From an uncultured Pelagibacteraceae bacterium (lineage in GTDB: Bacteria > Pseudomonadota > Alphaproteobacteria > Pelagibacterales > AG-422-B15): a DNA stretch of 64,000 nucleotides. Made by a program: the position numbers and the translations under genes. Of the stretch, positions 55,036 through 62,753 are shown piece by piece. Each line of letters begins with the position of its first letter. Positions within the stretch are counted from its first letter, which is position 1. The stretch lies in the NCBI GenBank assembly GCA_902578305.1, contig CACHCK010000002.1, forward strand, positions 129,907 to 193,906, in the 5' to 3' direction. The notes beneath the pieces are model-generated. The model searched no databases. It was not told where the DNA came from and saw only the letters and a program-made list of their open reading frames with translations.

Positions 55036-58000
55036 TTTTAATGAAAACTATCAAAGAGAAAATTTTCAATATTTCTTAAAAGAGTTTTTACCAAAAGATT
55101 ATATACAAACTGAAAATGAACTTAAAATTGATAAGAATAATAAATATTTTTGTAAAGCTACTTTATTAGGTAGAGTTAAATCACTAGATGATTTAATTAT
55201 AATTGAAGTAAAACGAATTAAGTCAGAAAAAAGTCGTATTGTTATTACGAAGCAATTATTTAAATTGTTAGAGCTCTACGGATACTCAAAATCATTAATA
55301 ATTACTCACTCAGATAAAGAAAATCATTACAGGTTTTCTCTAATTACAAGTGAATTGAAGTGGACCTCGGAAAGTAAGGTAAAAAAAATATTTTCAAATC
55401 CTAAAAGATTATCTTTTCTACTTGGCGAAAATTCTAGAATTCATACTGCAACTAGTAATCTTATTAAAAAGGGTAGAGTAAGGGATTTCTCTGACTTATT
55501 TCAACGATTTGATATTGAACTTGTAAATGATGAATTTTATGAAAAATACAAAAATTTATTTTTTGATTTAACTAAAAAATTAGAAAAAGATAAGGAGTTT
55601 AGCACTTTCGCAAATGAAATTAACTTAGAAATTAAGCATTTTGCTAAGAAACTACTAGGTCAGATAATTTTTTGTTATTTTCTACAGAAGAAAGGTTGGC
55701 TTGGAATAAAAAAAAATAAACAGTTTGGAAGTGGAGACTTATCATTCTTAAGAAATCAATTTGAAAAATTGGGTAACGATAAAAATTTTTTTAATGAATT
55801 TTTGGAATATTTTTTTTATGAAGGATTAAACAAACAAAATAATGATAATTATGTGCATAGTATTGGGTGCAGAGTTCCATATATTGGTGGAGGATTGTTT
55901 GAATATCATGAAGGCTACGATTGGAGAAAAGAGGATTTAAACATACCTAACTCAACATTTTCTAACCCTGAAAAGAGCGGAATTCTTGATGTATTTGATC
56001 TTTACAATTTCACTGTGGATGAAAATGAAACGGTTGATGTAGAGATTTCAATCGACCCTGAAATGCTTGGCAGAATTTTTGAGAGCCTATTGGATGAAAA
56101 TCTCAGATTAAAGCGAGGGGCATTTTACACACCGAGAACAATAGTAAAGGAAATGTGTGAAGAAAGCCTTATTAATCACTTGTCCTTAAAATTGAAAAAT
56201 GATCTTAAGTATAATGATGTATTTAATTTTATTAAACACAGCGAAATAAGTGGAGTTGATAATAAAATAATAAAAAATGCTAAACTAGTTGATGATACCT
56301 TAGAGAAAATAAAAATATGTGATCCAGCAATTGGTTCAGGTGCTTTCGCCGTTGGATTTGTTAATTTAATCTCAAAGTTGCGTAACACCATAAAAAATTA
56401 TATTGAAAGAAAATATAAAAATAGTGTTTACCATTTTAAAAGAGAATGTATTCAAAATGCTATTTATGGAGTTGATATTGACTCATCTGCAGTTGAAATA
56501 GCAAAATTAAGATTATGGCTTTCATTAATTGTTGATGATGCAGACTATTCATCTACCGAGCCCTTACCATATTTAGATTATAAAATAATGCAAGGCGACT
56601 CATTGATTGATGAATTTTACGGATATAAGTTCAGTATCAATAAGAATGAAAAAAAACAATATAGTTTGGATGAGAATCCTCGAGAAATTGAGGATTTAGT
56701 CAATAAATTAAATAATGTTCAAAAAGAATATATGAACTTAAAACAATTTACTAAAAGATCTGAGGCAAAACAAAAAATTAACAAAATATTATTAGAGATA
56801 TTTAAAACTATTACCTCTCATGTCCCAATCTTAGATACAAATACTAAACATAAATCTGATAACCTTACAAAAAATGATTATGTTTTGGGGCACAACAGAG
56901 ATTTTTTTTGCTGGGAATTATTTTTTGCTGACGTCTTTTATGTTAGGAAGGGATTTGATATAATTATAGCTAATCCACCTTATGAAGTTTTAGACTCAAA
57001 TGAGGTTTCATCATCTCGTATAGCGCAACTTAGAAAAAATCATATTTTTAATCCAGCTAAAGAAGGGCAATTAAATTATTTCAAACTTTTTTTAGCAAAG
57101 TTCCTGACGCATTTAAATGATAATGGAGTTTCAGCATTTATCTTTCAGAATTCTTTTCTAGGGGATAAAACATGTACCAAAATAAGGAAGTTTGTTTTTG
57201 ATGATAATAGGTTATTAAGTTTAAGTTCTTTTCCCGAGAGGGATGATGCAAATAAGAGAGTATTTAAGTCAGCTAAAATGTCAGTTTGCATTGCACATAC
57301 ATCTAAAATGATAGAGAGCGATTATAAATTTAGACTAGAAGTATGGAAAGATAGAAATAAAGATGAAGGATTTAAGACCAGTTTTGATAAGGTATTTATT
57401 AAAAAGGATCCTTATTACAGAATTCCATCTATAGATAAATTTGGATTAAGCATATATTTTAAAATGCTTCAGAATTCAAATGTTTTAAAATTAAGTGATA
57501 TTGCAAAGGTTTATTCTGGTGAATTAGATATGACAATTCACAAAAAATTTTTTTGTGAAAAGAAAGATAATGTATTTTCATCTACTATTCTTAAAGGTGC
57601 GAATATACAAAGATATTTTGTCACCAAAGAAACCTCACAAGGTAAACAGGAATTTCTTAATAAAGAAGCTTTTCTCAGGGTGAATAAATCAGCTAGGTCA
57701 AGTTCATACTCTGAGGAACGTATAGCAATGCAGGGTATTACAGGAGTGAATGAAAAGTACAGAATTAAATCCTGCTTAGTAGGGAAAAATTATTTTTTAG
57801 CGAATAGCACAAACTTTTTAATAAAGTTAAATCCTAGTTTTTCTAATCAAGAACTAATAACTTATTTGAACTCTAAATTAATAAATTGGTTTTTTCGAAT
57901 ATTTAGTACAAATTCAAATGTTAATACTTATGAAATAAATATATTACCGCTTATTATTTTCTCGAAAGAGAATAAAAAGAAAATTTCTGATGAGTTTGAG

Positions 58001-58111
58001 AAATTAATTGGTAATTATGATGAAAGTTCTGACTATAATCTAAATAATATAATTTATGAAACTTTTGGTTTAAATAATCAGGAAATAAAATACATTGACT
58101 CTTTCTTTTAA
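55028..58111 (+). CDS. Eco57I-like adenine-specific DNA methyltransferase
   Basis: 1027 residues. KRGAFYTPRTIVKEMCEESL introduces the catalytic core; SAM motif I is DPAIGSGAFAVGF (from about 432); the catalytic motif IV is NPPYEVLD (about 649), for N6-adenine. The last 230 residues (LKLSDIAKVYSGE to STNSNVNTYEINILP) resemble a TaqI-type target-recognition domain. The N-terminus has IIIEVKR near residue 60, reminiscent of a PD-(D/E)xK core, but a full motif is not evident. It is translationally coupled to the PLD-helicase gene and presumably modifies self DNA. Confidence 0.9.
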   Translation: MIDFNENYQRENFQYFLKEFLPKDYIQTENELKIDKNNKYFCKATLLGRVKSLDDLIIIEVKRIKSEKSRIVITKQLFKLLELYGYSKSLIITHSDKENHYRFSLITSELKWTSESKVKKIFSNPKRLSFLLGENSRIHTATSNLIKKGRVRDFSDLFQRFDIELVNDEFYEKYKNLFFDLTKKLEKDKEFSTFANEINLEIKHFAKKLLGQIIFCYFLQKKGWLGIKKNKQFGSGDLSFLRNQFEKLGNDKNFFNEFLEYFFYEGLNKQNNDNYVHSIGCRVPYIGGGLFEYHEGYDWRKEDLNIPNSTFSNPEKSGILDVFDLYNFTVDENETVDVEISIDPEMLGRIFESLLDENLRLKRGAFYTPRTIVKEMCEESLINHLSLKLKNDLKYNDVFNFIKHSEISGVDNKIIKNAKLVDDTLEKIKICDPAIGSGAFAVGFVNLISKLRNTIKNYIERKYKNSVYHFKRECIQNAIYGVDIDSSAVEIAKLRLWLSLIVDDADYSSTEPLPYLDYKIMQGDSLIDEFYGYKFSINKNEKKQYSLDENPREIEDLVNKLNNVQKEYMNLKQFTKRSEAKQKINKILLEIFKTITSHVPILDTNTKHKSDNLTKNDYVLGHNRDFFCWELFFADVFYVRKGFDIIIANPPYEVLDSNEVSSSRIAQLRKNHIFNPAKEGQLNYFKLFLAKFLTHLNDNGVSAFIFQNSFLGDKTCTKIRKFVFDDNRLLSLSSFPERDDANKRVFKSAKMSVCIAHTSKMIESDYKFRLEVWKDRNKDEGFKTSFDKVFIKKDPYYRIPSIDKFGLSIYFKMLQNSNVLKLSDIAKVYSGELDMTIHKKFFCEKKDNVFSSTILKGANIQRYFVTKETSQGKQEFLNKEAFLRVNKSARSSSYSEERIAMQGITGVNEKYRIKSCLVGKNYFLANSTNFLIKLNPSFSNQELITYLNSKLINWFFRIFSTNSNVNTYEINILPLIIFSKENKKKISDEFEKLIGNYDESSDYNLNNIIYETFGLNNQEIKYIDSFF

Positions 58112-58505
58112 CAAGAGACTTTGATCCATCAGGCATGAAAGTTCCAAAAACTACTTTCAAATACTTGCATGTTATATCTTCAAAAACTCTCATTTGGTAA
58201 ACTAGTTTTTTTTGAAACTTATCACACAGGAGGTTTTGAACATCCTACTCCATCAATCTATAACAAGCGGGCAACTGTACATATAAGGGGGGTTTGTAAT
58301 TAATTGATTCATAATTTAACTCTGTATGAAACAAAATGATTTTATTCATTCAACAGATTTTATGTAAATGTATTAGTACAAATAAAACAGATAGTTAAAG
58401 TACAGACAATGTCCCGTGGATAATTGAATTTGTGTCCTATATGTGTCCTACAATAATTTTACAAATTTAGGTTTGTAAGTTATTGATAAGACTCATAAAT
58501 ATTTA
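58112..58505. other. island right-end non-coding region
   Basis: About 390 bp with no gene I can support. It contains a 43-codon open frame ending at 58298-58300 that shows no family resemblance, the right arm-like repeat (58420-58450), and the start of the right core. No relic of an integrase is visible in any frame. Confidence 0.6.
58420..58450 (+). repeat. right arm-like repeat of the island
   Basis: Matches the left copy (50194-50224) at 29 of 31 bases, with tandem TGTGTCCTA units. A third TGTCC lies a little upstream (AATGTCCCGTGG, 58409-58420). It lies 55 bp inside the right core repeat. Confidence 0.65.
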
Positions 58506-58543
58506 GCCCCTATCGCTTAATAGTAAAGCAGGTCATTGGTAAT
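58505..58543 (+). repeat. attR-like 39-bp direct repeat
   Basis: Right copy of the island core, continuous here with the 3' half of the tRNA-like cloverleaf. The intact tRNA-like gene therefore has its 5' half from the island junction and its 3' half from the chromosome side. Confidence 0.85.
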
Positions 58544-58579
58544 GATCAGCCGCTGGAGCGTAACCAGCTAGGGGCACCA
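58506..58579 (+). tRNA. aberrant tRNA-Thr (GGT)-like cloverleaf
   Basis: 74 nt that fold completely: acceptor GCCCCTA/TAGGGGC (7 bp), D-stem GCTT/AAGC, anticodon stem GGTCA/TGATC with loop TTGGTAA (anticodon GGT), T-stem GCTGG/CCAGC, then A73 and encoded CCA. The D-loop AATAGTA lacks the G18-G19 pair and the T-loop AGCGTAA is not TTCRANN, so the normal elbow cannot form. It may be a decayed tRNA kept as an attachment site, or a specialised tRNA. The M50-gene stop codon on the other strand begins at the next base (58580). Confidence 0.55.
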
Positions 58580-60688
58580 CTAAAATCCACTTTCTCTGAT
58601 TAACGTTGATGAAATCAAATTAAATAAATTCTGAAAAATATTATAGTTTTCAGTCTGAATTTTTACTTTACCTGCTGTTTGCCATTGAACAATCTCAACT
58701 TCTGTACTAGTAGAAAAATTAAGTTGGTACAAAGCTTCTTCCGGTCGATAAACAACTTTTCCATCTCCCTTGACTTCACGAGATGCAATTGATCCACCAA
58801 AAGTGGATACTAATGATAAGTATGGAAGTTCTTCTGTTGATGTATTATTTTGTGAAATCAAGACAACTTCTGCTTCATCAAATTCATTATTTTTTGGAAC
58901 AAAATAGCCACTTGTATTACCTTCAAGTTTATCCAAATCATTCTCGCTTATAAATGCAACAACTTTAGTGTCATTGAATTGAACAATAGAAAATAATTTT
59001 TCTTTTATATTGACCCACTGTCCATTATTTAAATACTTAAGGTCTTTTATTACCCCGCTCATAGGTGCATAAATTGATAGATTTTCATTTTCTTCTTTAA
59101 GACTTTTAAGAATTTCAAATTCTACTTTTAATTGGTTTTCTAATACCATGAGATTACTCATATCGGCCTCTGATCCAATTCGACGATCTAGTTTTTGTTG
59201 TATCATCTTTACGCGCTCAATTGCTTTATCAACTTTATTTGATAAAGACGGACTCATCATTGTGATTAATAAGTCACCCTTTTCGACTTTTTGATCCGAG
59301 ATAACAAGTATCTCTTTTATCTCAGAAGCTTCTGTTGGATAGATATCGACCACTTCCCCTCGATCAATTACTGCCGGAAGACTGAGTGAACTTCGCCATG
59401 GTACTAACATTGCTGCCAAAAATACTGAGAAAATAAAAATTGATCTTAAAGAAGTCCAATTAAAACGCATGTACCTTCTGAGTCCCCACCACTGTTTAAT
59501 TTCTCTCCAAATTGGTAGTAAAATGAACCAAACAATCTCAATAATGAACAGAATTATGCCAAGAATTTTGAATGTTAAATAATAAACCAATAAGGCAATT
59601 CCAATAAATATGAAGAAGCGATATATCCATGTCATCCATGCGTAAATGATAAAAGTCCACCGTCTTTGACTCATGAGTTGTTCCGGTGGTTGGAATTTAA
59701 ATCCAAAGATCCATTCTCTAATCTGCCATCGACCTAAAGCAAAAGAGCGCGGTTGAAGATTTTCCGCTTTAAGAAAATCTGAGAGCACATAGTAACCGTC
59801 AAATCGCATAAACGGGCTGATATTAATAAGAAGTGATGATATCCAGCTTGAAGTTGCAATGAAAAATGAAGCACTTTTGATAACGCCTTCAGGGGCTACA
59901 GCCCAAACAAATGTAGCGAGAAGGGCAAGATGCAATTCAGTCAACATGCCAGCAAAATTAATCAGTAAGCGTTTTCTATGGTCAGTTAATTTATAAGCAT
60001 CGGTTGTATCTGTGTACAAGAAGGGGAAAAAAACCAGCATTGCAAGACCAATAGAAGAAACTTTACACTTATAATAAGTTGCAACGTATGCATGCCCAAG
60101 TTCGTGTAGGGCTTTTACAAAAACAATCGTTATACCGAATAAAATCAATCCATTTAAATTAAAGAAATAAGAAAATGTTGTTAAAAATGTTTCATAATTT
60201 TGGATTGTTAAAAAAATACCAATGATGCCTAGAATATAAATTATAAGTCTGCTGGTTCGCGATCCAAGAAATAATGCAAATGGTAAACTGTTTTCAAGAC
60301 CATTTCCTGGTTTGAATAATGGAATTTTAAAGAACAAATAATTATGAATAATTTTTAACAGCCAATGTTTGTTAAGTTTCTCTTTTTGAACAACTAAAGA
60401 TTTAACTTCATCACCTGTTTTCTTAATAGTTAAATTATTGAGATTTAGAAAACTGATAAATTCTTCAATTTCTTCTTGTGTAATAGACAGATTACTTTTT
60501 TTAATTTTTTCAATAAATTCTGTTGTCTCTATTCCACTTGACCAATTTTTAAGAAGATCAAATGCTTTTTTATTTATCGAAAAGTATTTATTTCTTAAGG
60601 AGTCATAAAGAAGCCATGACGCTGAACCGTCCTCTTTCTTGGGTCCCTCACTGAGTTTTAGATCTTGTCGAATAGACGGTACAATCAT
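58580..60688 (-). CDS. PqqD-like / M50 peptidase / HlyD fusion membrane protein
   Basis: 702 residues. A PqqD-like domain (about 1-95) precedes a multi-spanning site-2-protease-type domain with HELGH (195-199) and the second metal motif INISPFMRFDGYY (D297). A single helix then leads to a periplasmic HlyD/lipoyl-like half (about 445-680, with VVDIYPTEASEIKEILV and APMSGVIKDLKYLNNGQW). Such fusions accompany large exported surface proteins. Last gene of a four-gene operon with the GAF-HlyD and HlyD proteins; it begins right after the previous stop. Confidence 0.88.
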   Translation of the reverse strand: MIVPSIRQDLKLSEGPKKEDGSASWLLYDSLRNKYFSINKKAFDLLKNWSSGIETTEFIEKIKKSNLSITQEEIEEFISFLNLNNLTIKKTGDEVKSLVVQKEKLNKHWLLKIIHNYLFFKIPLFKPGNGLENSLPFALFLGSRTSRLIIYILGIIGIFLTIQNYETFLTTFSYFFNLNGLILFGITIVFVKALHELGHAYVATYYKCKVSSIGLAMLVFFPFLYTDTTDAYKLTDHRKRLLINFAGMLTELHLALLATFVWAVAPEGVIKSASFFIATSSWISSLLINISPFMRFDGYYVLSDFLKAENLQPRSFALGRWQIREWIFGFKFQPPEQLMSQRRWTFIIYAWMTWIYRFFIFIGIALLVYYLTFKILGIILFIIEIVWFILLPIWREIKQWWGLRRYMRFNWTSLRSIFIFSVFLAAMLVPWRSSLSLPAVIDRGEVVDIYPTEASEIKEILVISDQKVEKGDLLITMMSPSLSNKVDKAIERVKMIQQKLDRRIGSEADMSNLMVLENQLKVEFEILKSLKEENENLSIYAPMSGVIKDLKYLNNGQWVNIKEKLFSIVQFNDTKVVAFISENDLDKLEGNTSGYFVPKNNEFDEAEVVLISQNNTSTEELPYLSLVSTFGGSIASREVKGDGKVVYRPEEALYQLNFSTSTEVEIVQWQTAGKVKIQTENYNIFQNLFNLISSTLIRESGF

Positions 60689-62026
60689 TTATATTCCTAA
60701 AAATTGACGACTGATATTGATTGGAACTCTGAAGATATAATAAAAAAGAGATGTCCGATCTCCATAAATTTTTGCTGATCCTCGTAATCCAATGCGCGGC
60801 GGCTCAATATTATCCTCAAGGCTAGCGTGTATTTTATAAGCTAAAATATTCTCAGCAGTTAATTCAGGTTTATAAGAAGTTCTTAATATTTTACCTTCAA
60901 TTGAACTTAACGGGCTGCTGTCTAAAAACACCTTAACTCTTGCTGATTTTTCAATAAAGAGTGAATCTTTTGTTGGTAAGTAAATTAGAAATTCAATATC
61001 GTCCGAATTTGCAATAGTTAGTATCTTTTCACCTATATTTACAGGACGACCTTGCCAATCAATAAAATCTTCAACAACAGCAACTCCCGAAACCTCCGCT
61101 TTTATAACAGAATATTTTAATTGTTCCTCGGCATAAGCAACTTGCTTTTTCTTCAACGCAACTTCAGTTGATAGTTCAACAAGCTTTGCTTTTGCTTCAT
61201 CGTTTGTAAAAGAGGATTGTTTAGCCCTTAGCAATTCTGCTTCAGCAACTTCCAATTCTTGTAAGTTTATTTCATATTGAGATTTAAAATTAAGATCATC
61301 TAATTTTACAAGCTCCATGCCAATATCAACAGCATCATTTGTGTTTACTAATACTTTTTTCACTACACCATTCACTGGCGATGTAACAACTGACGGATTT
61401 TTAGCGATAACCTCAACAGGAGCAACTGCAGATATGTTAATTGGCATAAACATAGCAAGTGCAATTGCTGATAATATTAGCCACTTTAGCCACCCTGAAA
61501 AAATTTTACCAAAAAAGGATAAAATCGATCCTCGAGATAAAAATGAGTCCAATGCATGACTGAATGTTTCAGCTATGTGTTGCAGCAGTTCTTTCTCTGT
61601 ATTTGAAACTTTTGCAGATCGTACAATAACTAGAGAACCCAAATCGCCCTTTGTTCTTGAAATTAATGGAACAACCATTAACTCGTTTGGAAAATTTTCA
61701 GGTAAATCTAAATTTGAACCATCTTCTCTTAAATCACTAATTGAAACTTCTGAAAAAACTCCAGTTTCAACTTTCTTTTTATTTATTAGTCTTTCAACAA
61801 ATGTAACTGTCGGCGCTGTTCTATCTACAACTGAAATATCTGAAATTGTTTGGACTTTCTGTCGACCCGTAGCAGACTTTGTGAGGAAAAATAAAAAATT
61901 ATAATCAACAACACTTCTTAACTCGTTTGCACAAACGAATCCGAGTTCGGATAAGTTTTCTGCTGTCCGAAATTTTTTCTCAAGAGTAATTAATCTTGCT
62001 ATTTTTATTGAAGTATTATCATTCAA
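60689..62026 (-). CDS. GAF-domain / HlyD membrane-fusion adaptor
   Basis: 445 residues. The N-terminal half (about 1-160) has GAF-like character, including the segment ELMVVPLISRTKGDLGSLVI, and is cytoplasmic. One membrane helix (about 177-195) is followed by a lipoyl/barrel-sandwich adaptor (VTSPVNGVVKKVLVNTNDAV), a coiled-coil hairpin (about 230-290) and the second lipoyl half. A cytoplasmic sensor attached to an export adaptor is unusual and suggests signal-gated export. It overlaps the upstream HlyD gene by 4 bp. Confidence 0.87.
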   Translation of the reverse strand: MNDNTSIKIARLITLEKKFRTAENLSELGFVCANELRSVVDYNFLFFLTKSATGRQKVQTISDISVVDRTAPTVTFVERLINKKKVETGVFSEVSISDLREDGSNLDLPENFPNELMVVPLISRTKGDLGSLVIVRSAKVSNTEKELLQHIAETFSHALDSFLSRGSILSFFGKIFSGWLKWLILSAIALAMFMPINISAVAPVEVIAKNPSVVTSPVNGVVKKVLVNTNDAVDIGMELVKLDDLNFKSQYEINLQELEVAEAELLRAKQSSFTNDEAKAKLVELSTEVALKKKQVAYAEEQLKYSVIKAEVSGVAVVEDFIDWQGRPVNIGEKILTIANSDDIEFLIYLPTKDSLFIEKSARVKVFLDSSPLSSIEGKILRTSYKPELTAENILAYKIHASLEDNIEPPRIGLRGSAKIYGDRTSLFYYIFRVPINISRQFLGI

Positions 62027-62742
62027 AACGTTGCTGTCCCACTCATGCCTGGCAGTAATGTATCATAATTTTCATCAAATTTTGCAGTAATGTCGATTGT
62101 TTGGCTAACAGGATCGATGTTAACACCAATAGTATGAATTTTGGCGCTATATGTTTGCCCATTTTCATCAATGCTGATTTTCATTGGATAACCCTCATCT
62201 ATCCAAGCCAGCCATTTGCTTGAAACAATCAGTTTGGCCTCAAGAATGCCAGAACCAATGATTTCGACCAATGGCTGCTGCCTTTCAATACTCTCAAACT
62301 CATTAACAAAAACTTTAGATACTTTGCCATCGTAAGGGGCTTTAATTATGCATCGATCTGTATTGAGTTTAGCAATCTGTAATTCAGCTTCTGCACGCTT
62401 TACATCGATTTCTGATAACTGAACCTCATATTCACCAATGGATCTCATCAAGGCAAGGTCTTGATTGCTCTTTAGAGTTACTCTTGCACTCTCTAATTGT
62501 GCTTCAACAACTTTTCTTTGTTCTTCATAAAATGAACAGTCAAATTTAATTAAAATATCAGACTCTTTGAATTTAGATCCTTCATCAATTGGAATTGATT
62601 CAACTTTTGCAGCAAGTTCACTTGAGAGTGTTGCCTCTTCGGTTGCAGTTACTAAAACACGTGTGGAATATTCTTCTGCCAACAAATTATAAGGCAATAA
62701 TATGCAGCACGCTGTTACTGCAAATGTTACAATTTTGTTCAT
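62023..62742 (-). CDS. periplasmic HlyD/RND-type adaptor protein
   Basis: 239 residues with a signal peptide (MNKIVTFAVTACCILLPYNL, cleavage near LLAEE). It has the adaptor pattern: first lipoyl half (ATEEATLSSELAAKVESIPI), a coiled-coil hairpin (about 75-125), second half with CIIKAPYDGKVSKVFVNEFE, and a beta-barrel region to the end (TLLPGMSGTATF). Its small size suggests it lacks the membrane-proximal domain. Coupled to the GAF-HlyD gene by a 4-bp overlap (ATGA at 62023-62026). Confidence 0.88.
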   Translation of the reverse strand: MNKIVTFAVTACCILLPYNLLAEEYSTRVLVTATEEATLSSELAAKVESIPIDEGSKFKESDILIKFDCSFYEEQRKVVEAQLESARVTLKSNQDLALMRSIGEYEVQLSEIDVKRAEAELQIAKLNTDRCIIKAPYDGKVSKVFVNEFESIERQQPLVEIIGSGILEAKLIVSSKWLAWIDEGYPMKISIDENGQTYSAKIHTIGVNIDPVSQTIDITAKFDENYDTLLPGMSGTATF

Positions 62743-62753
62743 AAAGGTATTTA

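Larger units (their letters stand above)
50035..58543. mobile_element. genomic island bounded by 39-bp direct repeats, no integrase
   Basis: About 8.5 kb between perfect 39-bp direct repeats (50035-50073 and 58505-58543). The repeat is the 5' half of a tRNA-Thr(GGT)-like cloverleaf that is complete only at the right end. Just inside each end lies a 31-bp repeat with tandem TTGTGTCCTA-like units, resembling arm sites of tyrosine recombinases. Four plus-strand genes are carried. No integrase, transposase or recombination gene is present, so movement would need help in trans or the element is fixed. Confidence 0.75.

Noticed and set aside
57954-58193. Minus-strand 79-codon ORF over the methyltransferase 3' end
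   Set aside because: Shadow of the methyltransferase frame with no protein-like features.
58139-58300. Open frame ending at 58298-58300 as a possible integrase relic
   Set aside because: It is 43-54 codons with no catalytic Arg/His/Tyr pattern and no family resemblance; more likely random.
58506-58579. tmRNA acceptor domain or a minus-strand tRNA
   Set aside because: A complete anticodon arm and D-stem are present on the plus strand, which tmRNA lacks; the minus-strand reading has no CCA end and a 4-bp T-stem.
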